Of a stretch of DNA of 64,000 bases, positions 1 through 10,886 are shown in pieces. The notes below the pieces were generated by a model. It was given only the letters and a program-made list of their open reading frames with translations, had not been told where the DNA came from and made no database searches. How positions within the stretch are numbered: the first letter of the stretch is position 1; every line of letters starts with the position of its first letter. This DNA is from Diplodia intermedia (Eukaryota; Ascomycota; Dothideomycetes; Botryosphaeriales; Botryosphaeriaceae): assembly GCA_021495925.1 (NCBI GenBank), contig JAKEKT010000140.1:1-64000 (forward strand), written 5' to 3'. The translations under genes were made by a program, and so were the position numbers.

Positions 1-134
1 ACACCTGAGGTATCACTCTCTTGCTCAGCTTCTCATCCCTCTTCAGCTTGCCCGTACCACCAACACCCAATTTCTTTTGAACATCTTCGAGACGACAAAT
101 AAAACAACCCTTGAAAACGAGTCCAAAAACTCAC

Positions 135-754
135 GGACAAACCACATTAACCCTAATCGGGCCCTCCCTCCTCCTCCCCAGCTCCCTGGCCGCGCTCCTG
201 CTCAACCCGACCACCCCGTGCTTGCTCGCCGTGTACGCATCCCTCATCGCCACGCCCAGCACGCCCTGCACGCTGCTGCAATTCACAATCGCCCCGCCAC
301 CACCACCGCCGCCACCCTCGCCGCGAGCAAACGCCCTCACCTCCGCGCGCATGCACTTCATGACGCCCGTCAAATTCACGCCCAGGACGTACTCCCAGTC
401 CTCGTCGCCGACGTCCGCCACGCCGCGCGCGTTCATGTCGCGACCAGCAACACCAGCAAAGTTCGCGGCGCCGTGGATGGCGCCGCCGAGGCGCCGCGTC
501 GTCGCCGCCATCCACGCGTCGACGTCGGCCGTGCTGCGCACGTCGACGCGGCGCGCGACGAATTGCGTGTCGGCGTGCCCCGCGTCGCGTGCGGCCGCCT
601 CGACCGCGGCCAGCGCGGGGCCGAGGACGCGGGCTTCGTCGGCGTCGGCGAGCGAGACGTTGGCGCCCAGCTGCGCGAGGCGCGTGGCGATGGCTAGGCC
701 GATGCCTGAGGCTGCGCCTGTGACGGCGATGGTTTTGCCCGCGAGGTCGGCCAT
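135..754 (-). CDS. Short-chain dehydrogenase/reductase (SDR), 3' part beyond window
   Basis: NAD(P)-dependent oxidoreductase of the classical SDR family; the substrate cannot be told. The ATG at 754-752 opens a Rossmann fold with the TGxxxGIG cofactor motif at residues 12-18, then the NCSS catalytic serine region and a YTASK catalytic Tyr/Lys motif, followed by the RVNVV strand. The frame stops at 131, but just before it lies a good donor (CC|GTGAGT, intron from 134), so translation very likely continues in an exon at or beyond the left edge. A CAG at 7-5 could be the acceptor but gives no typical SDR continuation. A run of about nine glycines precedes the catalytic Ser strand, encoded by a GCC/ACC-rich tract near 290-310; this is an unusual low-complexity insertion. 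The frame is open upstream to 1039, but the ATG at 754 matches family N-termini. Confidence 0.85.
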
Positions 755-2082
755 GGTTTTTTTGGTTGTTGTTGTCCCTTGTCCTACTACTTTTTTAGTC
801 CCTTCTCTTCTCTCTTTTTTTTTTTTCCTTTCCCCCCGACTTGTGCTTTTTGGTATGGGGCGGAGAGGCCGATGGGGAGGAAAGGCGCTAGTAGTGGCAG
901 TGACGTAGCGGGAAGGAGGAGAGCAGTGACCGGATCCGGGAGGGAGAGCGAAATCGAGATGCGAGAGGAGTAAGGAGATGAAAAGCGGGATAGAAGAGCC
1001 AGCAATTTGACGACGTGTCGGGGAGGGCCCGGGTGTCATCTATAATGACATGGAGCGCGTTGCTTCCTGCCTCATCACTTCCAAACACCCCAGTATTTCA
1101 CCAACGAAGAGGCGGAGCGGCTGTCATTGCTCCGAAAAGAACCGACACGTACCCATCCGTACGTACAAGACATTGCAGATCCAAGGTCCCCCCGCGCGTA
1201 CGAACTGCCGTTAGCGTAGCTTCGTCCGTCCCTTCTTCCACCTGCTGGTTGAAAGTCCCTGTTGGCGATTGGGGACGAGGGGAACAGGCAGCTTAGCGAA
1301 TGTGACGCTACTGCGTCGTTCATACGGCCAGCCACGGAGCAACTCCCGCATCAGAAGCTGTCGTTAGCATGCTGCGAAGCCGCCCTTGCAAACGACTGCT
1401 TCAAAAGACGTATCTTGCCGAGGCCCGGCCGGGTAAACGGTTCGTTACAGGCTAGCGGCCGATGCCGTACGGAATGCTTCGACCAATCGAGAGACTCCAG
1501 AGAAGAGAAGGGTGTGGTCTTCGGAGGAGCTTTTATTTCGAGCGAGAGGCCGAATGGACGTATTGATTCGCCGCGGTTGTCCGGATCCGGCGTGGAGGCG
1601 CTGCGGGAATGGCGGGGTCGAATCATGAGTGAAACACGTGGCTCAGATCCATGATCTCCAAGATCCAGATCAGATCCCATCGCACATCGCAAAGTGGATA
1701 TAGGTAGCAGGGGAAAGAAATAAGTCACTCTCTACAAAACACCCTCGCTGGAAGCTTGCATAAGACCTCGTTCCCTTGTAAAAAGAATCCCCCGGCGCCA
1801 TGTTCGAGGACGTCCGTATCCATTTGCTCTGACATATGCTACATAAGGGGTATGAGAAAATCCATCGATCATAATGCAGAAAACCAAAGAAAACCACTAA
1901 TCCAACCTTTTCGACACCGTGGTCATGAGGAAGAATCCAGCATCCAAAGAGGCGTCTTTGTCTTTCGAAATTCGTAACACGGAAGTAGAAGAGAGATGAA
2001 AACACAAGGCAGAAGTGCGAGAAAGCGGCAATCCGCATCAAAATAGCGGAATGCCCGGATGTTGGCTTCTTCGTTGGTATGC
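755..2082. other. Intergenic region, SDR promoter and chitin synthase 3' flank
   Basis: No supported gene. The side next to the SDR start is a long pyrimidine tract on the + strand, so the SDR leader would be purine-rich. The rest is mixed-composition sequence with only short random ORFs on both strands. The left two thirds probably hold the SDR promoter and the right third the chitin synthase 3' UTR. Confidence 0.5.
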
Positions 2083-5000
2083 TTACACACCGCGGAACTA
2101 GTTGTTGATTAGCAACATGAACATGACATACGAGCCGTTCTTGAGGACTTACCATCCGAACAATCAGGAACCATATAGCGCCCGTGAATCTGAATGCACT
2201 GAGACCAGCCACACTCCAGAGAACCACACTCATGTAAATCTTGGCACGCTGCGACTTCGCTGCCGAGAGCTCGTCGTCTCCAACCGAGACATCAACGCCG
2301 GCTGCAACAAGTACGACGGCGCACAGCGCCAAGTTGCAGAACATCCAGAAGAGCACGACCGAAGAACGGAATCCCTTGTAGTAGTCTTCTTGCTTGTCTT
2401 CCGGCGAAGGGTCCTTCTTCGGCTCCACGTACTTGGTAGAAAATACACGCAGCTCCGACTCGTACTGCGTGTTCAGATCGGCGTCGTCCGTGGGTGCAGA
2501 CACGTCGACCTTGCCACCAGGCTTCGTCGTGACCGAAGGCAGCTTCTCGGGCTTCACGTCACCCTTGGTACCCCACGTGATGTCGTGCGTGTTACAGAAA
2601 GCGTACACGTTGAGGATGTTGATGTAAGTCGGCGTCAGCAGCAGGTACTGAATGAACGACGTGAACATGTGCCAGGGGTCCAGGAACAAGAACGACGCAA
2701 CGAAGTACAGCAGGTACGTCGAGGCCATGGAGACGATGAGCGTGAAGAACAGCGTGTTCTGGAACAAGTCCGAGACCGAGAAGCCGTCTGCGAGCTCTGA
2801 CTTGACCGAAATGACGGTGATGTAAATGGACGCAAACATCAAATATGCCATGATGAGCACCCAGAAGTACACCATCGTCATGTAGAACTTGTTCGAACCT
2901 TGGGGTCGGTTACCAAGAGCCAGGACGAAACAGGTAACGACTGTTGCGATGTATGCCCATTCGAAGACAGATGCGAGAATGCTGCCAACCGTGCCCAGGA
3001 ACTCATCGTTGCCCAGGGACGAGGTGAGGATGCGGAAGACCAGGAAGAAGTTACCGAGAGCGAACCAGGCGAAGATCATGTTGATGGACTGGTAGGCGAA
3101 CTCAATCAGGAACATCAGTTTGCGGATGAACGAATGGTCGCTCCTGAAGATTTGATGCGAGTGTGCAAGAGCGTAGACGGCAGCGAAGAAACTACCGTTG
3201 AGCCAACGACGACGCTGGAGAATGAAGTCGGCCATCTCAACCGGAACATCCGTCTCACCCGTGGCCGACTTGACGTACTGCAGGATCCAATGGCAGTTGC
3301 GTTTCGCCACGAGCTCGAAACACAAGATACGATCTTCGGCAAGGTACATGTTGGCGGTGAAGATACCGGCGTTGGCACCGTGCATCTTCTCACCCGCGAA
3401 GTACTTCTCCAGAGGGCCCTGTCCGGTCTTGTCGTTCTGCAACGCAACGTAGCGGTATGCAGAAAAGGCACCGGGAAGAACCGAAATGAATCCGAAGGCT
3501 GACTCGAGGGGCTTGTCCAAGATGTTGCTCATCTTGTACTCGAAGTTCTGAGTCGCAACCAGGGGGTTGAGCAGCTTCTTGCCGTGTACCAACATGGCCT
3601 TGATCTCACCGCAAGCGCCGGCGCACATTGGCTCGAGATCAAAGGCCTTCCAGAGCTGATAAATCGAGTCCTTTCCGGGTTTCGTTCCAGCGTCAATGAG
3701 GACGCAAATGTTGGGGTCGAGGATGGCACCGAAGCCCTGGAAGAACCATCTGTGCGAGTTGATTTTCTTCTGGTTCTTTTCCTTAAGACAGAAGAGCATC
3801 TGAATCGGCACAGTTCCCTTCTTGACGTTCACGACGCCCTTCTTGATCTCCATGGTCATTTGAGAAGTGTACTGCAAATTGTCAGCATTAACCCCAAACC
3901 CTGTTTCTCGGCATCGCCTACCTCGTAAATGTGTGCCGTAACCTCTTTGCCGTTGACCTGTTGCTTGGCAATGCCGTCCTGGTATACACCCATACCGGCC
4001 AACACAGCTCTTGTCCTCGGGTTGATCTTACCACGACCATCGCTGACAACACACACTACAATCTTCTTCCACGCATCCTTGCCCCAAGTCTTACTGTTCG
4101 TCCGCGAGCACATGTATTCGATGTTTTTGATTACACCACTCATGGTCCGCGCAAAAAGCTCGTCTTCTTCATTGTACATGGTAACCGCAATGAACAGCTC
4201 CGTGTGGCGGGGCTTTGCGAACAAGCGCTGGCGCAGGGTAAAACGGTCACTGTAGAAATCGGCCGGATCGCAAGTGGCAGCCGAGTATCTCATGTGCGTG
4301 AACTCGTCGCGCTCAGGCGGCTGGGCGTGAGGAACCTGGTTGAGGAGTCGGGGAGGAATAGGGCAGTCGAGGACGAGATTGCCGTTGAACAGCTGCACCT
4401 CCTTAACCGTCTTCCACCGCCTAATTGGCGCAGGGCTCGGCGTGGGCTTCGGCGCATCGAAGTATTCTTGCGGATCGTTGCTGGGGCTCATAGGGTTCAT
4501 GGGATCGGGCCCGTAAGCGTTATCCGGTTGGAGCATGGGGCGGTTGTCAGCCTCATCCTGCCAATACTGCTGGTGCTCCTCCCCCGGCGAGGGGTGGTAG
4601 GGCTCGTTGTAGTATGCGTCGTGGTGCGCGTTCGGGTCGATGGCATAGGGTTCGTGGTAACCTCCGGGCGAATACTGGTGGGTGGACTCGAACTGCTCGT
4701 TGTGGCCGTACGTGTTCTGGATGTTCTCCACCGAATACTGCGCGAGCAAAGCATTAGCTGAAACCTGTTCGTCTCTCTTGTGCGCGAATTGTCCACCAAC
4801 CGTGGGTTGTGCCTCCAAGCGGTCGCCTGGCGTGCCAGGACCGGGGCCAGGGCCCATGGGTATCTCCAAGGGCGCGCCAGGGCTGCCATAGGGGCGGTCC
4901 TCGAGCTGATAGCCGTGGAATGGATTGCCGGGCGACGGCGTGCGCTGGGGTCTCCGGGGATCCATGTTGTTGTAGGAGTAGTCGTCGTCGTCGTGGACGT

Positions 5001-5263
5001 TGCCCGTCGAGCCTGCGCAGGTTGGCGGTCAGTCTAGCTAGATAGGCGCTTTGGCGGTGGACTATGGCGGTGGAGCGGGCGTAGGCCCAGGAGTCGCTCC
5101 TCGTAGTCACAAGTCGCGCAGCACCAGGCGTTTGAAGCCAAGAGCGCAGGAATGTTGGAGAGGGCGCTACGTCTGGAGTAACCGCTCGGAGCGTCGTGCG
5201 CCGTGTAGGGCGGGTAAGGCAGTGTGCAATCGGCAGGGACTTACCGAGACGATTGTAGGACAT
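2083..5263 (-). CDS. Chitin synthase, zymogenic type (class I-III, best fit class III)
   Basis: Integral membrane glycosyltransferase (GT2) that polymerises UDP-GlcNAc into cell-wall chitin. Exons by phase: 5263-5245, 5012-3922, 3871-2153, 2097-2083, giving 947 residues. Residues 1-6 (MSYNRL) lie in the 19-nt first exon; the acidic, Pro-rich N-terminus continues after a 232-nt intron with a CTGAC branch site. The core carries the hallmark motifs QNFEY (478-482), EDRIL (549-553) and QRRRW (589-593), followed by a block of C-terminal membrane spans. The last exon encodes only FRGV and stop, the usual family ending; without its 55-nt intron the frame reads into unrelated sequence. The sequence around KEKNQKKINSHRWFF and the long C-terminal tail resemble class III (ChsB-like) enzymes. 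The class is from memory and less certain than the family. Confidence 0.93.
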
Positions 5264-7633
5264 AACGACAGGCGGCCGCGGTGGGTTGGGCTTGATCTGC
5301 TGCTGGCTCTGGCTGCCGGCGCGGAAATGAGGGCAGGAGGCCGATGCCTGTTGCGAGTCGACGTAGGGTTTATCAAAATCTCGTTGATTGTTTCACGTTG
5401 GTCGCGTCGTGGGGCGCGGAGAAGCGCCGCGGGCAACGACAGTCGAGGACGCGCGACCGGATGAGGTGAGGAAGAATGCGGCGAGCAAGCAAGTGAGGGC
5501 AGCGAGCACAGGGTGAGGCTGACTGTTGTTATGTTTTCGCTGTGTCGGGCTGAGTCCAGTGGCTCGGCCAATGCGAAGGATGGGCGGCCGCTGCTGCAGG
5601 CTTCGTCGCGGGCTGTACAGGCCAGTGCGTCCCCCAGCTCTTTCCCCCAGCAACGAGCTTGCAGCACCATCCTGGCGTAATGAGGTCATCTTAGCACCTC
5701 TCACACTGCCGACGGGCGAATTTACGCGTCGCCCTAGGAACCTCCCATGCGGCTCCATGTTCGATCGCCTTCCCCTCACGAACGCGCACTCAAATCTCTA
5801 TACAGCGTGCCGGCATCCCCGTCCCGTCCTAGGGCGCCCGAGTAGCGCCGTGTTGCTCAGCTTGGCGACGCCAATCAACGCCCGCTTGCTCCTCGATCCC
5901 AGTGTGGCACTGCTGCCAACCGCAACACTGCCCTGCTGCTGACGAGGCCCGGCGAGTCCCACGTACCTCAGCGTGCGCCGTTCGCTCGTCATGAGATGCG
6001 CAGGGTCTGCCAGCCAAAGCAGATTTGCGCACACAGCCATTCTCCCCACTGTGGCGGCTGTGGCGCATTGAAGCTTGGCATCAAGATGCGGTGTATCCGC
6101 GTGCGCAGCAACTGCCACCATGACCAAACAGTCAAGTTTCTGGAAGCGATGCACGCCGTTCCACGGTTTTGCCGCAGCCTAGTTGCTTCTAAAGAAAGCC
6201 CGTCGGCGTGCGACTTCCCGACCTCAGCCACCCTACGCCGGATGCAACCAGCTTCTGACGTGATGCTGCTGCTCGCAGTGGCTGCACGGCCTTGACGCTA
6301 CCGACATGCCGGTTGAGCCCTCGAGTGTATCTTCGCTTCCGACACTTCTTTTGCCTCAGTGCTCTTGCCGAGGACTGCGGCAATATGCTTTGGCTTTGAG
6401 ACCCCGGTCGTCTCAATGCAATGATCCGAGGTGCTTGCGATTTGCCTGCATACGTCAACTGTGCCCGAGTCACCGGTGGCCACAGTCACCGGATCGCGAT
6501 AATTTCCATTGGCCAACGAGTCGTTGAGAGCAAACAGATCCCCCTTGGCATGATGCCGTGCATCGGCACACTGTCGTCAGTCGAGCCGCACCGATGCTGA
6601 TTGAGGAACGCATCTTTCCAACAGAATTGCTACGCTCCCTACTTGACAAGGTATCCCGTTACGCATCATGCTCGCAAGCATTGTGCGTGCTCTACTGCTG
6701 AGTTTCTTGTGTCGGCCAAACATGATCAATGCGACATCTGTGATACTGAATGACTATGTAGAGTCACGAGCCGTTGAGGTGCAACGGGATTCGCCGCCGT
6801 ATAAATTCGAGGCTCAATTCAGCACGAGTGCCCACAGCCAACAGCGGAATCTCTACGAAGTCTACCAGATTTACTATGGCCAGATTGCAGGTGGAGCGTT
6901 CGCACTTGAAGGTATGGAACCGCTAATTAAGCTCGCTCCGCTAGCATCAATCCTCAGAGCACTGAACCAGTAACACAGTCAGCTTTCCGTCGATTCAGCC
7001 GTAGGCGCCATCCATATGGACGCCAACAATCTCAGCTACATGTCTGTCTCGGAAACGAAGGATTCAATAGGCTTGGGCCTGTTGATGATGCTGAGCGGTA
7101 GAAATTCTGGATCAAGCCATAATCGTTCTGCGAAATGAACCACTGATTGCTTTCTGCTTTAGGGGCCTCCCTTTACTCAACCTGCCTAAAGAGGGCAACG
7201 CAGAAGGGTCTTTAGCAGAGGGAAAGGGAGAGGTTAGGAAGAAAGGGAGCGTTGGACCAGGTGAACTCTCAGACTCCTATCTCGGTCCTGGGGAAACCGA
7301 AAAGTCGTGGATCCTTTTCATGATAGTCGTACTCACGTTGGTACTTTTCATTGCTGGCTTCTATTGAAATCATGGGCATTATCTTCGGAGAATATGGCGT
7401 TCTGCGTGTGGGGAACTGGAGCCCAAGGTTAGGGCTGGCTGTACGATATCTTGATGTCTTGTCGGCAACCAAACGGCATTTTCATGTGTCTATGTTGGAA
7501 CATGTAAGATTCGTCAAGTCTATGTCGTATGTTTTATGTCTATTGGTGTGCTTAAATCTATGCGGGTATCATCGCATCGCTCTATCGGCGATGTGTCTTG
7601 GCAGGGTCTCTAGCCTGTTCAAACCTCAGCCGC
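5264..7633. other. Long gene-free region upstream of chitin synthase
   Basis: About 2.4 kb without a recognisable gene. The side next to the chitin synthase start is presumably its promoter and leader. A 101-codon ORF at 6668-6973 (+) starts with a hydrophobic stretch (MLASIVRALLLSFL) that could be a weak signal peptide, but it resembles no family I know. Short random ORFs cover the rest. Confidence 0.5.
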
Positions 7634-8245
7634 TCAAGCACTCCTCTCAGCCTCAAGATGCTTCAACAAGCCCTCTGAGAACCTCATCGCCTGCTTATAT
7701 GCAATCTCGAACCCGTTTCTACCACCGTAGTACGGGTCGTCCACAACCTCGCCCTTCCTGCCGCCGAAATCCCCGAACAGCATGACCTTGCCGAGCCTGC
7801 CAATCTTCTCATCCTGGCCATCGGCCTTCAACTTCTTCTCGTGGCTGTTCCGCAGGCGCAGCAGGTCGCTCAGGTTCTCACGGTCCATGGCCAGGATGTA
7901 GTCAAAGCGGTGGAAGTCCTCCGGGTGCGAGAACTTGCGTGCGCAGTGGTCGTAGTCGGTGATGCCGTGATCCTCGAGCGTCGACATGGTGCGCGAGTCC
8001 GGTCCGTCGCCGACGTGGTAGGCGCCCGTGCCGCAGCTGTCGACCTCGCCGACGAGCGGGTGGGGTGTAGATGACTTAGCGAGGTGACGGAAGACGCCCT
8101 CGGACATGGTGGAGCGGCCTGAGGGGAAACACCACAGTTAGAGAGGACACGAAAGCAGCGAATGGGGCGAGGAGAGAGCGCAGAAAGGCGTACAAATGTT
8201 GCCCAGGCAGACGAAGAGAATGTTGGCCTTGCCGTCGGCACCCAT
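7634..8245 (-). CDS. LTP1: Low-molecular-weight protein tyrosine phosphatase
   Basis: Cytosolic LMW-PTP hydrolysing phosphotyrosine or small phosphomonoesters. Two exons, 8245-8194 and 8118-7634, joined across a 75-nt intron, give 178 residues, close to the family norm of about 160. The intron splits the active site: exon 1 ends in the codon for Cys18 and exon 2 supplies Arg19, rebuilding the P-loop CLGNICR (C13-X5-R19) followed by Ser-Thr. The general-acid loop DPYYGG is present near the C-terminus, and a DYILAMD segment is typical of the family. Nothing ties it to its neighbours. Confidence 0.93.
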
Positions 8246-9050
8246 GGCTGCGGTGGGAGCGGGGAGGGTCGGTGCGATTGAAGGAGGGTGAAGGAGGTGC
8301 TTATCAGCGAAGGTCTATGCAGCTAGCTTGCTGCGGAGTGTGTCTCGTGTGGTTGGAGTGAGGAAGGTGATGATGTCGGTGAGAAACTTTGGTCGGTGTT
8401 GAGCCCGCAGCAGCAATCGATAAGGTGCCAGCGCCAGAGGGTCTGTGTCTTGCGGGTGCCTGACAGGCTTGGCCCACGCATTTTGATCGCCAACCATGCG
8501 AACACCTGCTGTGGTGGCGTACGGCGCTGGGAATCAAAAAGGGCACCCTGTGTCTTTCCCAAAATACGCCAAATGCAGTGGCCTCGGAATGCTCGGTGAC
8601 AGAGCAGCCCGCGTCATAAACCAATTGGATGCCGCGGCAAGCTCTTTCGTATCGCGTTCGCCGGTTACCCGGTGAGCTAGTCAGCCAGGTTGCACGGCAC
8701 GTTGCAGTAGTTCCCCTTCATGCCGTTCCTACCATGTGCGATCACTAGCAATCGCAGAATAGCTTATGGCACGCTAGGAATAGTCACAGCAGTGAGCCCC
8801 AAGTGGCTGGAGGAAACAAGCTTTTGAGAACCTCTCGATGCGCGGCCGCACAGGTCTCACACGTCACTGGTGCACGGCCTCCCGCAGCTCCCCAGCTTTC
8901 CGACGTGCCTGGCGTCCTCTTCTACGCACACTCTCCCGTCGCGCTGCCCCAGCTCGTTCTCTCCACAGCTTCTGTCCTACTTGGCCGTGGTCGCCCGTTG
9001 CCAATTCTACCGTCGCCAGCTTCCGCATCTCCTGAACGCGGGTATTCGCC
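8246..9050. other. Intergenic region between divergent LMW-PTP and Cys-rich small gene
   Basis: About 800 bp between two divergent starts. No further gene, repeat or clear promoter element is evident; it presumably carries both promoters. Confidence 0.45.
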
Positions 9051-9309
9051 ATGGATTGCATTCCTCTCCCCATTCTCTGTTTCCAGTGCGGAACGTAGGT
9101 CTCCTGCCCTAAACAAGCCTCTGGGGGAAATTACCGGCGCCGCGATGAATGCTAACTATGCTCCTCTCGCATCCAGCGACCAGAATCCCTGCCACTGCAA
9201 GGTCGTCGGTCCGACCCTCGGTTTCGGCGTCGCTGTCGTCATGGCCATCGTCTGCTGGCCCGCGTCCATCCTCTGCGGCTGCTGTATGACCGACGCCGGC
9301 AAGAAGTGA
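9051..9309 (+). CDS. Small Cys-rich single-span membrane protein (58 aa), function unknown
   Basis: Spliced microgene: exon 1 9051-9094, intron 9095-9176, exon 2 9177-9309. The donor is GTAGGT, the branch site GCTAAC lies about 20 nt before the CAG acceptor, and the phases match exactly (44+133 = 59 codons). The product starts MDCIPLPILCFQCG and has cysteines at about 3, 10, 13, 20, 22, 40, 47, 49 and 50, with one hydrophobic span (GVAVVMAIVCWPASILCG) and a polar tail ending in two lysines. The ATG context GCCATGG is strong. The layout recalls small LITAF/BRI3-like or palmitoylated membrane proteins, but I cannot assign a family. Reading without the intron gives a poorer start inside the branch-point region. 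Confidence 0.65.
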
Positions 9310-10824
9310 GCACCTCTGCCGCAATGGCTGCGCGGGCGCATGGCTGATGAGGAGACTATATAGGATGCTCGCCGCACCGGCTGATACCAGTGGCGCTGTC
9401 AGCAACGCGATACCCATATAATCATGACGTGATGGCCGGAAGAATCCACGTAGAGCGGGGTCGGCCGTGGAATCCTTGATACTGTTGATACTTTCTTGGC
9501 GCTGGACGGTGTCTTTTAATGCTGGAGTTGGTGCACAACGGGCCGTGGTTGGTATATCTTATCTGGCCGTCTCGACGACGCCGCTTTCAATTCCATCCTT
9601 TTTCCCACCCTCTGCGCGCCCACCTGATCCTGCGGCCCTGGTTGGACAGGCAGGCACCGGCGAGTCTTCCCCATTCCGAATACGACTCCCGCCGCGTGCC
9701 AATGAGGCTCGTCAAGCGAAGACTTAGGCGGTGGTTCCGGGTACATGCGGCAGAAGCCAGGCAACGTAACGTTTTGGCGCCCTCGTGAAAACAACCCGAG
9801 ACGAAGTCCCGCCCGAGGACATCAGGCAGGGTACGAGATCGTCGGCAGCTAGTGCGCAGTGAAAAGGAGCAACGGCCACCGGCGTCACCTGGCGTGATTG
9901 CCGTTCTGGGCCGCCAAGCCGACGTGAGATGTCGATAACGCCTGCCACCCCGACGAGCCTGCCACACTTGGTATCTTCCACCGTACCCGTCTCCGACCCC
10001 TCTGCCCTCGACTGCTCCGACTGCGTGGCATGACACCCCCCTCTGCCGCGCAGCTGAGACGATTGGCCTCGTCCAAGGTCCCACGGAGTTCGGCACTTGC
10101 GCGTCAGCGTCCGAACACGTGCACCTGCAGCTTTCCGCTGCATCATCGCCAAGCCACACGACATATTCTATGGGAACGGTCTCCACTTGTCCGTTGAATC
10201 GGGACTATCCGGGCTTTACCGCTTTTGCGCGCTTGATGTCGTTGGCCAAAACTCAAAGGTGCGTGTCAACGTCAATTGAAGCTTTGGTGCCACCGAGAAG
10301 CGTCGGACCTCGACCATCTCATAGCTGCTCACTCTCCTTGTTCCGTTTGTCGTAATACGCGTGATTTGTACGCGTCTCCGCCGCACGTCACACGCTCCGG
10401 GTCATGTCACCCGCCGGCTGGCATTGCTGAAACGATGAAGATTTCCCCATACAGACCGTTCCCGTGGTTATCCTCATCCAGACCGTTCCCTTGGTAGCCA
10501 TGCAAACCCTGTAGCTGACAAGCTTGCAGTTCCAGTCGAGCACCAGTTTACCAGTAGCTGCCACAAACTTTCCGATCTGGACTGTTTCGATATTCTCTGA
10601 GCAGCCTTCGTCAGCTAGCCACCCATTTGGGCCTTGATACTGCCGTGCGGTAGCTGGGACCCAAGAACCTCGCATCGTCACGGGCTTTTTCTGGGCGCCG
10701 CGGTTACGCGTTTGAGAAACCACTGTGGCCTGCTCGATTGATGACCTGCCCACGGGACCTTCGGCTCAACCCTGTGGCTTGGTGATTGCAGTTGCTCGCA
10801 AATCAGTCACAAGCCACATCGACA
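9310..10824. other. Intergenic region, nothing recognised
   Basis: About 1.5 kb upstream of the Zn-cluster gene. ORFs of 120-200 codons occur on the minus strand (for example 9587-10186) but have no family features and overlap other frames of similar quality, so I do not call them. Confidence 0.45.
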
Positions 10825-10830
10825 TATAAA
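10825..10830 (+). promoter_or_regulatory. Putative TATA box
   Basis: TATAAA lies 57 nt upstream of the ATG at 10887. This spacing would give a short 5' UTR of roughly 25-30 nt. Inference from position and motif only. Confidence 0.4.
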
Positions 10831-10886
10831 CTTTTCAGCCTGGCCAACCTCCATATTCCACCGAGGCCCCATAAGCAACCTCAACC

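Noticed and set aside
9587..10186. 199-codon ORF on the minus strand
   Set aside because: No motif, overlapping ORFs of equal quality in other frames, and no credible start context.
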